From: an uncultured Oscillospiraceae bacterium
GTDB lineage: Bacteria; Bacillota; Clostridia; Oscillospirales; Oscillospiraceae
DNA length: 64,000 nt
Reading direction: 5' to 3'
Assembly: GCA_944385415.1 (NCBI GenBank)
Contig: CALWXC010000010.1
Coordinates: 1-64,000, forward strand
The notes below the pieces were generated by a model, which saw only the letters and a list, made by a program, of their open reading frames with translations, did not search any database and was not told where the DNA came from. Made by a program: the position numbers and the translations under genes. This document shows positions 43,388-52,600 of this stretch, one piece after another; position 1 is the stretch's first letter; each line of letters starts with the position of its first letter.

Positions 43388-44053
43388 ATGCAGGCAATTA
43401 TGGAAACGTTGTTTGATGCCGTCTATCTGATCTCGGTCATCACCATCGGCATTCTGATGATCCGGGGCAGCAAGGGCAACCGTCAATTCTGGTTGTTCGG
43501 TGTGATGGCGGTGGTGCTGGGCGCGGGCGACGCATTCCACCTGGTTCCCCGAGCCGTGGCCCTGTGTACCACGGGGCTGGAAAATTACACCTTTGCCCTG
43601 GGACTGGGTAAATGGATTACCTCCGTCACCATGACCGTATTTTATGTGCTGCTCTACTATGTGTGGCGGCAGCGGTACAGCGTGAAAGGGCAGGGAGGAC
43701 TGACTGCCACTGTGTATGTACTGGCCGGTCTGCGGGTGCTGCTGTGCATGATGCCCCAGAACCGGTGGCTCAGCGCCGACGCCCCCCTCTCCTGGGGTAT
43801 CTATCGCAACATTCCCTTTGCTCTGCTGGGCCTGCTGATCATTGTGCTGTTTTTCCGCAGTGCCAGGGAACACAAGGACCGGGCGTTCCGCTGGATGTGG
43901 CTCACCATTGTTCTGAGTTTTGGATTCTACATTCCGGTGGTGCTGTGGGCCGACGCCGTTCCCCTCATCGGCATGCTGATGATTCCCAAGACCTGCGCCT
44001 ATGTCTGGACCGTACTAATCGGATATTTTGCCATGAAACGGGAGTGCAACTAA
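43388..44053 (+). CDS. Membrane protein of the TetR-linked module, about seven helices
   Basis: A 221-residue polytopic protein with predicted helices at about 7-24, 33-52, 72-92, 105-124, 136-156, 168-188 and 194-214. It contains a few conserved-looking polar or His/Asp positions within helices (LGAGDAFHLVPRA) that could bind a ligand or cofactor. I do not recognise the family. It lies between the four-helix protein and the DUF2871 protein and is surely cotranscribed with them. Confidence 0.75.
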   Translation: MQAIMETLFDAVYLISVITIGILMIRGSKGNRQFWLFGVMAVVLGAGDAFHLVPRAVALCTTGLENYTFALGLGKWITSVTMTVFYVLLYYVWRQRYSVKGQGGLTATVYVLAGLRVLLCMMPQNRWLSADAPLSWGIYRNIPFALLGLLIIVLFFRSAREHKDRAFRWMWLTIVLSFGFYIPVVLWADAVPLIGMLMIPKTCAYVWTVLIGYFAMKRECN

Positions 44054-44069
44054 AAAGGAGGATATCATC

Positions 44070-44492
44070 ATGAAACGCTACATGAATATGGCGCTGCTGT
44101 ACGCCATCCTTGCCATGGTGGGCGGCGTGTTTTATCGGGAGTTTACCAAGTTTAACGGCTTTACGGCCAAAACCACCCTATCCGTGGTACATACCCACTA
44201 TTTTCTGCTGGGTATGGTGTTGTTCTTGCTGCTGCTGGTGCTGGAAAAGAGCTTTTCCTTCACCGGTCCGAAGACCGGGCGGGTGTTGGCGGTCTATCAC
44301 ATCGGCCTGAATCTGACGGCTGTGATGCTGGTGGTTCGGGGTGTGGTCCAGGTGCTGGGTACCACGCTGTCCGCCGGTATGAACGCGGCCATCTCCGGCA
44401 TGGCCGGTATTGGTCATGTTCTGCTGGGCGTCAGCTTGGTGCTGCTGCTTTTGCAGATCAAGCGCAGTGTCTCAGCCATGCAGAATCCATAA
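44070..44492 (+). CDS. DUF2871-family membrane protein
   Basis: A 140-residue protein with four membrane helices. The first half (MALLYAILAMVGGVFYREFT, KFNGFTAKTTLSVVHTHYFL) matches my memory of the DUF2871 signature: a His-Thr-His in helix 2 and a conserved YREFT loop. The HTH pair could ligand heme or a metal, but that is a guess. AAAGGAGG precedes the start. It is the last gene of the TetR-linked set. Confidence 0.8.
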   Translation: MKRYMNMALLYAILAMVGGVFYREFTKFNGFTAKTTLSVVHTHYFLLGMVLFLLLLVLEKSFSFTGPKTGRVLAVYHIGLNLTAVMLVVRGVVQVLGTTLSAGMNAAISGMAGIGHVLLGVSLVLLLLQIKRSVSAMQNP

Positions 44493-44534
44493 AAAATTTG
44501 CATCGGAATGGACCGACGTCCATTCCGATGCAAA
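44491..44534. terminator. Convergent 17-bp terminator
   Basis: Arms 44497-44513 and 44518-44534 pair perfectly over 17 bp with a 4-nt CGAC loop. A6 on the left makes a T6 tail for the minus-strand gene, so it serves both convergent transcripts. Confidence 0.92.
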
Positions 44535-44540
44535 CTGTTT

Positions 44541-45032
44541 CTAGCCCTCAAACAGCATGACCCGGTTCCCGTGCTGGCGCAAAATGTGGAGCAAATCCTC
44601 TGTCTTGAGCCACACGGTGGCCGTGTTGTCGTTGGGATGCACGCCAATCCGTCCAGGCGGCTCCAAAAACACCTGATCCATCCACAAGGTCACAACCCTT
44701 TCCCGGTCATTCAGGAGACCCAACGGCGTCACCGCGCCGGGAATCAGTCCCAAAATTTCCAGAAGCTCCTCCGGCGACGCAAACTTCAGGGACCGGATCT
44801 GGCTCTGCTGCCGAAATGCCTTCAGGTCCACCCGCCGGTCCCCTCTGGCTGTAATCAGGTGGTAACCGCCCTGTTTGCCGTCGCGGACAAACAGATTTTT
44901 GGCGTTGGCCTCCGGATAGGGCAGGTCCAGTTCCGAAACCTCGGCCATATTGTACACCGCCTTGTGCTCCGTCACCTCATACCATATGGATTGGGAATCC
45001 AAAAGGGCATAGATTTCCTGTTTTTGCATCAT
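44541..45032 (-). CDS. Prolyl-tRNA editing protein (YbaK/ProX type)
   Basis: A 163-residue free-standing editing domain that hydrolyses mischarged Ala- or Cys-tRNA(Pro). The strand-helix pattern (IWYEVTEHKAVYNMAEVSEL, AKNLFVRDGKQGGYHLITAR, GLIPGAVTPLGLLND) with the substrate-gating Lys in AKNLFV and the GxVTPxG loop is that of ProX/PrdX deacylases. ATG 45032 and 45029 are both possible starts after GGGAGG. It is monocistronic with its own promoter and the shared terminator. Confidence 0.9.
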   Translation of the reverse strand: MMQKQEIYALLDSQSIWYEVTEHKAVYNMAEVSELDLPYPEANAKNLFVRDGKQGGYHLITARGDRRVDLKAFRQQSQIRSLKFASPEELLEILGLIPGAVTPLGLLNDRERVVTLWMDQVFLEPPGRIGVHPNDNTATVWLKTEDLLHILRQHGNRVMLFEG

Positions 45033-45076
45033 ACCGTCCTCCCATGCCGCACCAACCGGCTGACGTTGTCAGCCCT

Positions 45077-45105
45077 ATCATAGCACGGGCGGCCCCATCT
45101 GACAA
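45077..45105 (-). promoter_or_regulatory. Promoter of the prolyl-tRNA editing gene
   Basis: Minus strand TTGTCA (45100-45105), a 17-bp spacer and TATGAT (45077-45082). The spacer is nearly identical to that of the promoter at 53302-53330. Confidence 0.75.
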
Positions 45106-45126
45106 TCCGGGAAGACCGGGAAAGCC

Positions 45127-45155
45127 CTTGCACAACCGCCGCCGCCGCGGTACAA
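45127..45155 (+). promoter_or_regulatory. Promoter of the flavin reductase gene
   Basis: TTGCAC (45127-45132), a 17-bp GC-rich spacer and TACAAT (45150-45155), divergent from the promoter at 45077-45105. The leader before the start codon is about 80 nt. Confidence 0.65.
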
Positions 45156-45238
45156 TGAAGACAATCTTCCAGCCGGTTTCCACCGCGGCCACAACGCGGG
45201 GGCCCGCTGCACCATGTCTGAAACAGGAGGTCTTTTCT

Positions 45239-45799
45239 ATGCGTAAGAACTTTGGAGCCAAACCCTGGACGTATCCCCAGCCGGTTTTTATTCTGGCCGC
45301 CTACGGTGAGGACGGTACGCCCGACGCCATGAATGCGGCCTGGGGCGGCATCAGCGAGGACAAGGAGCTGTCCATGTGCATCAGCGCCGAGCACAAGACC
45401 ACGGCCAACATTCTGGCCCGCAAGGCGTTTACCGTCAGCATGGCCACGGTGGACCAGCTGGTGGCCTGTGACTATATGGGCATTGAATCGGGTAACCGGG
45501 TTCCCGAGAAGGTCTCCAAGGCCGGTTGGCACACCACCCCCTCGGAGTTTGTGGACGCCCCTCTGATCGATGAGCTGCCCATGGCCGTGGAATGCCGTCT
45601 GGTCAGCTATGACCCGGAGAGCTGCCGCCTGGTGGGCGAGATCGTCAACGTCAGCGCCGACGAATCGGTCCTGGACGCCGACGGAAAAATTGACCCGGAC
45701 AAGCTCCAGCCCATTATTTTCGACCCCATCCACAACGCCTATCGCAAACTGGGCGAAAAGGCCGGCAACGCCTTCCGGGACGGGGCAAAACTGAAATAA
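45239..45799 (+). CDS. Flavin reductase family protein (FMN-binding split barrel)
   Basis: A 186-residue flavoprotein of the flavoredoxin-like group. PQPVFILAAYGEDGTPDAMN at the N-terminus, then SMCISAEHKTTANILARKAF and TVSMATVDQLV are the FMN-binding barrel strands; the family reduces free flavins or ferric and other acceptors. ATG 45239 follows CAGGAGG; the open frame extends 65 codons further upstream through the promoter and is not used. It is a single gene converging on trmD. Confidence 0.88.
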   Translation: MRKNFGAKPWTYPQPVFILAAYGEDGTPDAMNAAWGGISEDKELSMCISAEHKTTANILARKAFTVSMATVDQLVACDYMGIESGNRVPEKVSKAGWHTTPSEFVDAPLIDELPMAVECRLVSYDPESCRLVGEIVNVSADESVLDADGKIDPDKLQPIIFDPIHNAYRKLGEKAGNAFRDGAKLK

Positions 45800-45806
45800 G
45801 CAGACA

Positions 45807-45840
45807 AAACCGCGGGACAGTGGTCACTGTCCCGCGGTTT
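45807..45840. terminator. Bidirectional terminator overlapping the trmD stop
   Basis: A 15-bp stem AAACCGCGGGACAGT / ACTGTCCCGCGGTTT (45807-45821, 45826-45840). The TGA stop of trmD (45824-45826) lies at the loop, so the last codons of trmD form an arm. Confidence 0.9.
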
Positions 45841-46570
45841 CTTCTTCCAGCTCCCGAAGGAGTTTCCGGTCCTCCTTGGAGGACAAATCCAGCCGTTCGT
45901 ACAGATCCGGCCGCCGCTGCCGCGTCCGCAGAATGGACTGCTTCCGCCGCCACCGGGCCACATTGCCATGATGGCCCGACAGGAGGACTTTCGGCACAGA
46001 TAAGCCGTGCCACACCTCGGGCCGGGAATACTGGGGATATTCCAGCAGGCCGTTCCAATGGCTTTCGTCCTCAAAGCATTCCGGGTCCGACAGGACGCCG
46101 GGCACCATGCGGCAGATGCAGTCGGCCACAGCCATGGCCGGAATCTCCCCGCCGGTCAGAACGAAGTCACCAAGAGAGATTTCCTCGTCCACGCATTCAT
46201 CGAGAAACCGCTGGTCAATGCCCTCGTAATGGCCGCAGACGAGAATAATATTTTCCTGTTTCAGCAGCTCCCGTGCCTTCTGCTGGTTGAAGGTGGTACC
46301 ACAGGGGGACATAAAAATTGTATGGACCGGGCCGCCAACCTCGTCGCAGATGTGGGTCCAGCAGTTGTACAGGGGATCGGCCTGCAACACCGCCCCATGG
46401 CCGCCGCCGTAGGGATAATCGTCCACCTGGTTCTGCTTGTTGGTGGTGAAGTCCCGAATCTGGTGGGCCTCAATGCGGATAATGTCCCGTTCCTGGGCCC
46501 GGCCCAGGATGCTTTCGTTCATCATGTCCCCTACGGTGTCGGGAAACAGCGTCATGATGTCAATTCTCAT
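45824..46570 (-). CDS. trmD: tRNA (guanine-37-N1)-methyltransferase TrmD
   Basis: A 248-residue trefoil-knot methyltransferase that makes m1G37 and prevents frameshifting. The signatures MRIDIMTLFPD, DDYPYGGGHG, LVCGHYEGIDQR, EISLGDFVLTGGE and VPKVLLSGHHGNVARWRR are complete. ATG 46570 lies inside the last codons of rimM (11-nt overlap). A longer frame to 46588 has no support. The usual next gene rplS is not here; a bidirectional terminator follows at once. Confidence 0.97.
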   Translation of the reverse strand: MRIDIMTLFPDTVGDMMNESILGRAQERDIIRIEAHQIRDFTTNKQNQVDDYPYGGGHGAVLQADPLYNCWTHICDEVGGPVHTIFMSPCGTTFNQQKARELLKQENIILVCGHYEGIDQRFLDECVDEEISLGDFVLTGGEIPAMAVADCICRMVPGVLSDPECFEDESHWNGLLEYPQYSRPEVWHGLSVPKVLLSGHHGNVARWRRKQSILRTRQRRPDLYERLDLSSKEDRKLLRELEEETAGQ

Positions 46571-47057
46571 CGGTACACATTCCCTCAATGAGCTTCACTT
46601 TCACGTAGCCCTCGTCCACATTGACATCCAGCAGGAACTCCTTCACCGCCGGAATCATATAGGAGCGCTGGCCCTTGACCACATAGACGTCGTTGCCGGG
46701 CATGGTGAGCACGTCCTCCACCTTGCCGATCTCCACGCCGTCAGCCAGCACCGGCAGGCCGATAAGGTCGGCGATAAACACCGCGTCCTCCTCCAGTTCC
46801 ACCTTGTCCCGGTCGATGCAGACCACGGTTCCACGGAGCTTTTGTGCTGCCTCGACGGTATCCACGCCCCGGAGCTTGCACAGCACCACCGACTTATGGA
46901 CCCGGGCGCTCTCCACCTCGTAGGCCGTGCCGTTCAAATAGAGCGTGTCAAAGTCCACCAGAAACTCCGGGCCGTCGGCCCAGGGGTTGATTTTCACTTC
47001 GCCGCGGATGCCGTGGGTGTTGACAATCTCGCCGGCTTCCAAATACTGCTTGGCCAT
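46560..47057 (-). CDS. rimM: 16S rRNA processing protein RimM
   Basis: A 165-residue 30S maturation factor. The N-terminal RimM barrel (YLEAGEIVNTHGIRGEVKIN) and the C-terminal PRC-barrel (DLIGLPVLADGVEIGKVEDV, YMIPAVKEFLLDVNVDEG) are both intact. AAGGAGG is ahead of the ATG. It overlaps trmD; upstream a terminator-like hairpin separates it from khpA by 150 bp, so it may have a promoter of its own that I could not place. Confidence 0.96.
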   Translation of the reverse strand: MAKQYLEAGEIVNTHGIRGEVKINPWADGPEFLVDFDTLYLNGTAYEVESARVHKSVVLCKLRGVDTVEAAQKLRGTVVCIDRDKVELEEDAVFIADLIGLPVLADGVEIGKVEDVLTMPGNDVYVVKGQRSYMIPAVKEFLLDVNVDEGYVKVKLIEGMCTDEN

Positions 47058-47165
47058 GGGCCGCCTCCTTAATTCATTCCCGAAAATAGTTCCATTCTAC
47101 ACAATCATGCAGGGCCGCACCGCCGGGACCACGCATCGGCAATAAACGATCCTGCACATAAAACG

Positions 47166-47193
47166 GAAAAATGCGTGGCAACATTGCCACGCA
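47166..47193 (-). terminator. Hairpin with T5 tail after khpA
   Basis: TGCGTGGCAA / TTGCCACGCA (47172-47181, 47184-47193), followed on the minus strand by TTTTT. It should stop or attenuate transcription from khpA into rimM-trmD. Confidence 0.8.
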
Positions 47194-47207
47194 CATTCCA
47201 TTGGGCC

Positions 47208-47435
47208 TTAATCAACGATCTCGACGGAAACCTTCTGCCCATTGCGCTGGGCAACGGACTTGATGATGGTGCGGATGTCCTTGGCAATGCGGCCCTGACG
47301 GCCGATCACCTTGCCCATATCCTCGGGGGCCACCCGCAGCTCCAGGACAGTCGTCTCGCCCTCCACCTCAGTAACGGTGACGGCGTCGGGATTGTCCACG
47401 AGATTTTTTGCCATATAGAGCAAAAGTTCCTTCAT
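47208..47435 (-). CDS. khpA: KH-domain RNA-binding protein KhpA
   Basis: A 75-residue single KH domain (about 28-70, with the GxxG loop IGRQGRIAKDIRTI). In Firmicutes, KhpA pairs with KhpB/Jag and binds many RNAs, influencing cell elongation and division. GAAGGAG is ahead of the ATG. It is encoded between rpsP and rimM, its standard place. Confidence 0.94.
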   Translation of the reverse strand: MKELLLYMAKNLVDNPDAVTVTEVEGETTVLELRVAPEDMGKVIGRQGRIAKDIRTIIKSVAQRNGQKVSVEIVD

Positions 47436-47455
47436 ACTGTCGTCTCCTTCGCAGC

Positions 47456-47695
47456 TTACAGTGCGCCGGCCTTCTTCAGCAGAGCCTTGACGGTGTCAGT
47501 GGGCTGAGCACCGTTCTTGATCCACTGCTGAGCCTTCTCCACGTCCACTTCGACGGTGGAAGGAGTGGTCAGGGGATTGTAGGTACCGATCTCCTCGATG
47601 CAGCGGCCATCACGGGGGCTGCGGGAGTCAGCAACGACAATGCGGTAGAAGGGGTTCTTCTTGGCGCCCATTCTGCGCAGTCTGATCTTCACCAT
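47456..47695 (-). CDS. rpsP: 30S ribosomal protein S16
   Basis: A 79-residue ribosomal protein. The whole family pattern is present ([60 protein letters not shown]). GGAGG lies ahead of ATG 47695. khpA follows after 20 bp, and ffh precedes it by 67 bp. Confidence 0.98.
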   Translation of the reverse strand: MVKIRLRRMGAKKNPFYRIVVADSRSPRDGRCIEEIGTYNPLTTPSTVEVDVEKAQQWIKNGAQPTDTVKALLKKAGAL

Positions 47696-47762
47696 GGGGA
47701 TTCACCTCCAAAAATATCATTGATCTATGGGAAAGGCGGGGAACCGCCCTTTACCAACGGAA

Positions 47763-49130
47763 TTAAAACGGCAGTCCGGGGAAACCGCCGCCGCCGAAGC
47801 GGCCCATCTTGCCCATGCGCTTGAGTTTCTTTGCCGCGCCGGGACCGGCGAACTGCTTCATCATCTGCTGCATGGCATTGAACTGCTTCAGCAGGCGGTT
47901 GATCTCCTCCACCTTGACGCCGCAGCCGGCGGAAATCCGGCGTTTCCGGCTGTAGTTGAGGCAGGAGGGATTGTCGCGCTCATAGGGGGTCATGGAGAGG
48001 ATAATGGCCTCCACATGGGCCATGGCCTTTTCATCGATCTGGACATTTTGCAGCGCCGAGGCGTTGACGCCGGGCAGCATACCGAGAATGTCCTGAATGG
48101 GACCCATTTTGCGCATCTGCACCATCTGATCATAAAAATCAGACAGGGTAAAGCTGTTGGAACGGAGTTTTTGCTGTAACTCCTCGGCTTTCTTCTGATC
48201 CAACGCCTGTTCGGCCTTTTCAATCAGGGAAAGCACGTCGCCCATGCCCAGAATCCGGGAGGCCATGCGGCCGGGATGGAAGGGCTCGATCTGGTCCAGC
48301 TTTTCGCCGGTACCCAAAAAGAGGATGGGCTTGCCGGTGACGGCCTTGACGGACAGAGCCGCGCCGCCTCTGGCGTCGCCGTCCAGCTTGGTCAGCATGA
48401 CGCCGTCGATGTCCAGCATCTCATTGAAGGAGGACGCGGCGTTGACGGCGTCCTGGCCGGTCATGGCGTCCACCACCAGGACGATGTCCGTGGGGTTGAC
48501 GGCGGCTTTGATGGCCTTTAGCTCCTCCATGAGGGCTTCGTCGATGTGGAGCCGGCCGGCGGTGTCGAGAAAGACCATATCGTTGCCGTGCTTTTCGGCG
48601 TGGGCAACAGCGGCCTTGGCGATTTCCACAGGATTGGTCTGGCCCATCTCAAAGACGGGAATCTCCAGCTTTTCGCCTACCACTTGCAGTTGCTTGATGG
48701 CGGCGGGGCGGTAGATATCGCAGGCCACCAGCAAAGGCCGCTTGCCCTGCTTCTTAAAATGGCCCGCCAATTTTGCGCCGTTGGTGGTTTTACCGGCGCC
48801 CTGAAGGCCCACCAGCATGACCACTGTGGGGGGGCGGGAGGAAATCTTGAGTTTTTCGTTTTCGCTGCCCATGAGGGTTGTCAGCTCTTCGTTGACGATC
48901 TTGACGATCATCTGGGCCGGGGTCAGACTCTCCATCACGTCGGCGCCAATGGCCCGTTCCGTAACGGCCTTGACAAAGTCCTTGACCACCTTATAGCTGA
49001 CGTCGGCTTCCAGCAGGGCCAGACGGATTTCCCGCATGGCCTCCTTCACATCGGCCTCGGTGATCCGGCCCTTACCGCGGAGCTTTTTAAACGCGGCAGA
49101 GAGTTTTTCGGTCAAACCTTCAAATGCCAT
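47763..49130 (-). CDS. ffh: Signal recognition particle protein Ffh
   Basis: A 455-residue GTPase that targets nascent membrane proteins with SRP RNA. It has an N domain (about 1-90), the G domain with P-loop GLQGAGKTTNGAKLA, DTAGRLHIDEALM, TKLDGDARGGAAL and GTGEKLDQIEPFHP, and the methionine-rich M domain (about 310-455) ending in a Met/Gly-rich tail. ATG 49130 is 3 bp after the ylxM stop. The SRP RNA gene is not visible in the window. Confidence 0.98.
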   Translation of the reverse strand: MAFEGLTEKLSAAFKKLRGKGRITEADVKEAMREIRLALLEADVSYKVVKDFVKAVTERAIGADVMESLTPAQMIVKIVNEELTTLMGSENEKLKISSRPPTVVMLVGLQGAGKTTNGAKLAGHFKKQGKRPLLVACDIYRPAAIKQLQVVGEKLEIPVFEMGQTNPVEIAKAAVAHAEKHGNDMVFLDTAGRLHIDEALMEELKAIKAAVNPTDIVLVVDAMTGQDAVNAASSFNEMLDIDGVMLTKLDGDARGGAALSVKAVTGKPILFLGTGEKLDQIEPFHPGRMASRILGMGDVLSLIEKAEQALDQKKAEELQQKLRSNSFTLSDFYDQMVQMRKMGPIQDILGMLPGVNASALQNVQIDEKAMAHVEAIILSMTPYERDNPSCLNYSRKRRISAGCGVKVEEINRLLKQFNAMQQMMKQFAGPGAAKKLKRMGKMGRFGGGGFPGLPF

Positions 49131-49133
49131 CTG

Positions 49134-49481
49134 CTACTCCTTTATGGTATCCGCCGCCCGGAGAATCTCTCCGGCCAGGGAACGGGTCTTTGCATCGTCG
49201 GATTGGCTCAGCTGCCCGGCGGCGTCACAGATGACGGCCAGCGCCTTTTGCAGCTGTTCTTCCCGGCACCGGCAGCCCAGCTGCTCCTCCATATGGCGGA
49301 GCAGGGTCTCGGCGCGGGCGATGGAATCGTGGACGCCCTGGCGGCTGATGCCCACCTCGGCGGCAATCTCGGCCAAAGAGTAATCCTGATTGTAATACAG
49401 GTCGAAGCACTCCCGCTGCTTGTCGGTGAGCAGCTGGCCGTAGTAATCATAAAGAAGGGTCATGTTGACGGAATCTTTCAT
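49134..49481 (-). CDS. ylxM: YlxM family HTH protein (UPF0122)
   Basis: A 115-residue sigma-70 region-4-like helix-turn-helix protein (LLTDKQRECFDLYYNQDYSL, AEIAAEVGISRQGVHDSIAR) always encoded next to ffh in Firmicutes and thought to influence SRP. GGAGG is 4 nt before ATG 49481; the frame upstream has no conserved start. It heads the ylxM-ffh-rpsP-khpA run from a strong promoter. Confidence 0.93.
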   Translation of the reverse strand: MKDSVNMTLLYDYYGQLLTDKQRECFDLYYNQDYSLAEIAAEVGISRQGVHDSIARAETLLRHMEEQLGCRCREEQLQKALAVICDAAGQLSQSDDAKTRSLAGEILRAADTIKE

Positions 49482-49525
49482 GGCGCCTCCTTCTCTGCAA
49501 AGGTCTATCCCTTGACAGCTCACTT

Positions 49526-49554
49526 ACTATACCAGACTTTTCTCCCCCTGTCAA
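49526..49554 (-). promoter_or_regulatory. Promoter of ylxM-ffh
   Basis: Minus strand TTGACA (49549-49554), a 17-bp spacer and TATAGT (49526-49531). CTTGACAG and CTGTCAAG at 49511-49518 and 49548-49555 form an inverted repeat around it. Confidence 0.8.
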
Positions 49555-49579
49555 GTAATTTGTTTTACACGAGTTCCCA

Positions 49580-49608
49580 TTTACATCAGGCCGAATTTGT
49601 GTTAACAT
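49580..49608 (+). promoter_or_regulatory. Promoter of the SLH glycosidase gene
   Basis: TTTACA (49580-49585), a 17-bp spacer and TAACAT (49603-49608), 55 bp before the chosen start. Confidence 0.55.
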
Positions 49609-49663
49609 AATAGTAATTTCCCATTTTCACCGTATGTATTCCCAGGAGGTGCGTTTTTTCCCC

Positions 49664-52600
49664 ATGAATCCTCGTTTCCATAAATGGGCCCCGTCCCTGC
49701 GGCGGGCGGCGGCGCTGGCCGCTGCCACCGCTCTGCTGGTGGGCATGGTCCAGGCCGCAACGACCCTCGGGTACACCCTGCGGCAGGATTCCGTCGAGCT
49801 TTCCGCCACGGCCACGCTGACCCACGGCCAGAGTACCGGCACCGTCTCCGGCGGCGGACAGCAGACGGAGAACATCCTTACATATACGCCCGATTCCACC
49901 GTGCGGCCCGTGGTAGCCTTCGGCTCCACCCTCTACGGCCGCAGCGACGCCAACTATGTGGCCCAGTATCTGGCGGGCCGGAACCTGACGCCGGTGGCTG
50001 CCGTCAACGGCGGATTCTTCTCCATGTCCACCGGCGTGCCCATGGATCTGGTCCTCACCGAAGGCATTCTCCGCTCCAGCGGCGACAATCTGGCGGTGGG
50101 CTTCCGGGCCGACGGCTCCACCATCATGGGGGACCCCAAGCTGCAAGTCCAGGTGATCTTCCCCAACGGCCGCAGCGGCATCGCCAACTATAATAAAACT
50201 GTCACCAAGGGCAACGGTCTGGTGGTCTATTCCCAGGATTTTGACACCAAGACCAAGAACACCCTGTCTTCTTATAATGTAGTGCTGGACACCGACAGCG
50301 CCACGCTGTCGCCGGGCCAGACCGTCACCGGCACCGTCACGGCCATTGTGGAGGACACGGCCTCCTGTGACATTCCCACCGGTGACATGGTGGTGTCCAT
50401 GGCCACAGAATCCGACTACCAGTACACCCTGACCAACGACCTGGGCGGCCTGAAGGTAGGCGACACGGTGCAGATCAGCTGCACCATGGACAGTGCCTGG
50501 TCCGACGTGGTCTATGCCCTGGGCTGTGATGAGCCCCTGGTCCAGAATGGACAAGCCATGACCAGTTTTGTGCTCAACACCGCCGACAAGCGTGCGGCCC
50601 GTACCGCCGTGGGCGTCAAGGCCGACGGCACCCTGGTCCTCTACACCGTGGACGGCGCCCAAAGCGGCTATTCCGCCGGTATCACCCTGCCGGAGCTGGC
50701 CCAGCGCATGGTGGAGCTGGGCTGCGTCACGGCGCTGAACCTGGACGGCGGCGGCTCCACCACCTATGTGGCCCAGTATCCGGGCAGCACTTCCATGACC
50801 ACCATCAACAAGCCCTCGGACGGACAGCTGCGCCGCTGCGCCAACTTTATTTTCCTGGTCAAGGACACCCAGCCCGCCGGAGAGGCCGTCAATCTGCATC
50901 TGTACCCCTGGGACGGCGTGGTGCTGGCTGGCGGCCGTCTGGCTATGACTGTCAAGGCCACCGACAGCCGCTACACCGCCACCACCCTGCCGGAGCTGGT
51001 GTCCTACAGCGCCACTGGCGGCACCATTGACGAGCGCGGTATCTTCACCGCCGGGGCCGAGGACACCACAGCCGTCGTCACTGCCGCCGGCGGCAACGCC
51101 ACCGGCACCCGGAATATCCGGGTTATCACATCTCCGTCGGCCATCACCGTGGAAAATGAGTCCACCGGCAATGCTGTGACCTCCATCTCCGTGGCCGCAG
51201 GGCAAAGTCTCGATTTGACCGCCGCCGCCAAGCTGTACAACTACACGGTCACGGCCCAGGATGACTGTTATCAATGGACTGTTACAGACGGTCTGGGCGT
51301 CATCGACGGCAACGGCAAATTCACCGCCGCCGAGCTGACCTCCGCCGTCAGCGGCACCATCACCTGTACCGCCGGAACTACCAGCACCTCCATCGCCGTT
51401 ACCGTGTCCCCGCTGCCGCCGGAAGGCTCCGTACTGGAGGGACTGGAACCGGGCTTTACGGCCTTCTCCTCCGGCACCGGTTTGACTCTGTCGTCCAACA
51501 GCAGCCGTTCCTATGTCCGCTACGGCACCGGCAGCCTCCGGGCCTCCTATGACCTGTCCAAGGTCGATGCCGCCGCCAGCAGCAAAGCCCAGGTGACGGC
51601 TCAGCTCCAGGCCACGCTGCCTGCCAAGGCCGACCATGTGGGCCTGTGGATTTACGGCGATAACTCCGGCAACAGCTTCTCCCTGCGATTCACTGATGGC
51701 ACCAATGAGTCATCCCTGTGGGTGACCCAGCTGAACTTTACCGGCTGGAAGTATGTCACGGCGGCCATCCCCGCCGGGGCCACGTCCATTTCCGGCCTGG
51801 CTGTCACCGCTGGAGAAGAAGCCGCCACCATAGTGGGTACCGTCTATGTGGATCAGATTGTGGCCACCTCCGGCGAGATGGAGGACACCACGCCGCCGTC
51901 CCTGACCGCCACGGTCAGCGGTACCACTTTGACCGTCTCCGCCTCCGACAGCGGCAGCGGCGTGACCTCCATCACTGTCTCCATTGACGGTACCAGCAGC
52001 GTTGTCCCCCTCAGCGGCGGACAGGCCACCGTGTCCCTGCCCACCGACGGGCAGGCCCATCAGGTCCGTATCACCGCCGCCGACCAGTTCGGCAATCTGA
52101 GCTCCCAGACCGTCAGCCAGAGCGGTACGCTGAATAATCCCTTCTCCGATCTGGACGGCCACTGGTCCGCCGACTTTGTGGCCTACTGCAACCGGCAGGG
52201 CATTTTGTCCGGCTCCACCGGAGCCGATGGAAAGATGATCTACCGGCCTGACGATTCCATGACGCGGCAGGAGTTCACCGTGGCCCTGATCCGCTTCCTG
52301 GGTGTGGACAGCAGCCAGTATGCCGATACCACGCTGCCCTTTGCCGACAGCGGTTCCATTGCCTCCTGGGCCATGAACGATATGAAGGCTGCCTATGCCC
52401 TGGGGCTGGTCACTGGTTCTTCCTCCAATGGACAGCTGATGGCCAACCCAACCTCCACCATCACCCGCCAGGAGGCCATGACCATCCTGGGCCGGACCCA
52501 GCCCATGGGCTACGGTCTCGATCCGCTGACCGCCTTCCCCGACAGCGGCCAGGTGGGCGGCTGGGCCAGGGATTATATTGCCGCCATGGTGACCCGGGGT

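Noticed and set aside
42932..44492. Three-gene membrane module as an ABC transporter
   Set aside because: None of the three proteins has a Walker motif and no ATPase gene is nearby.
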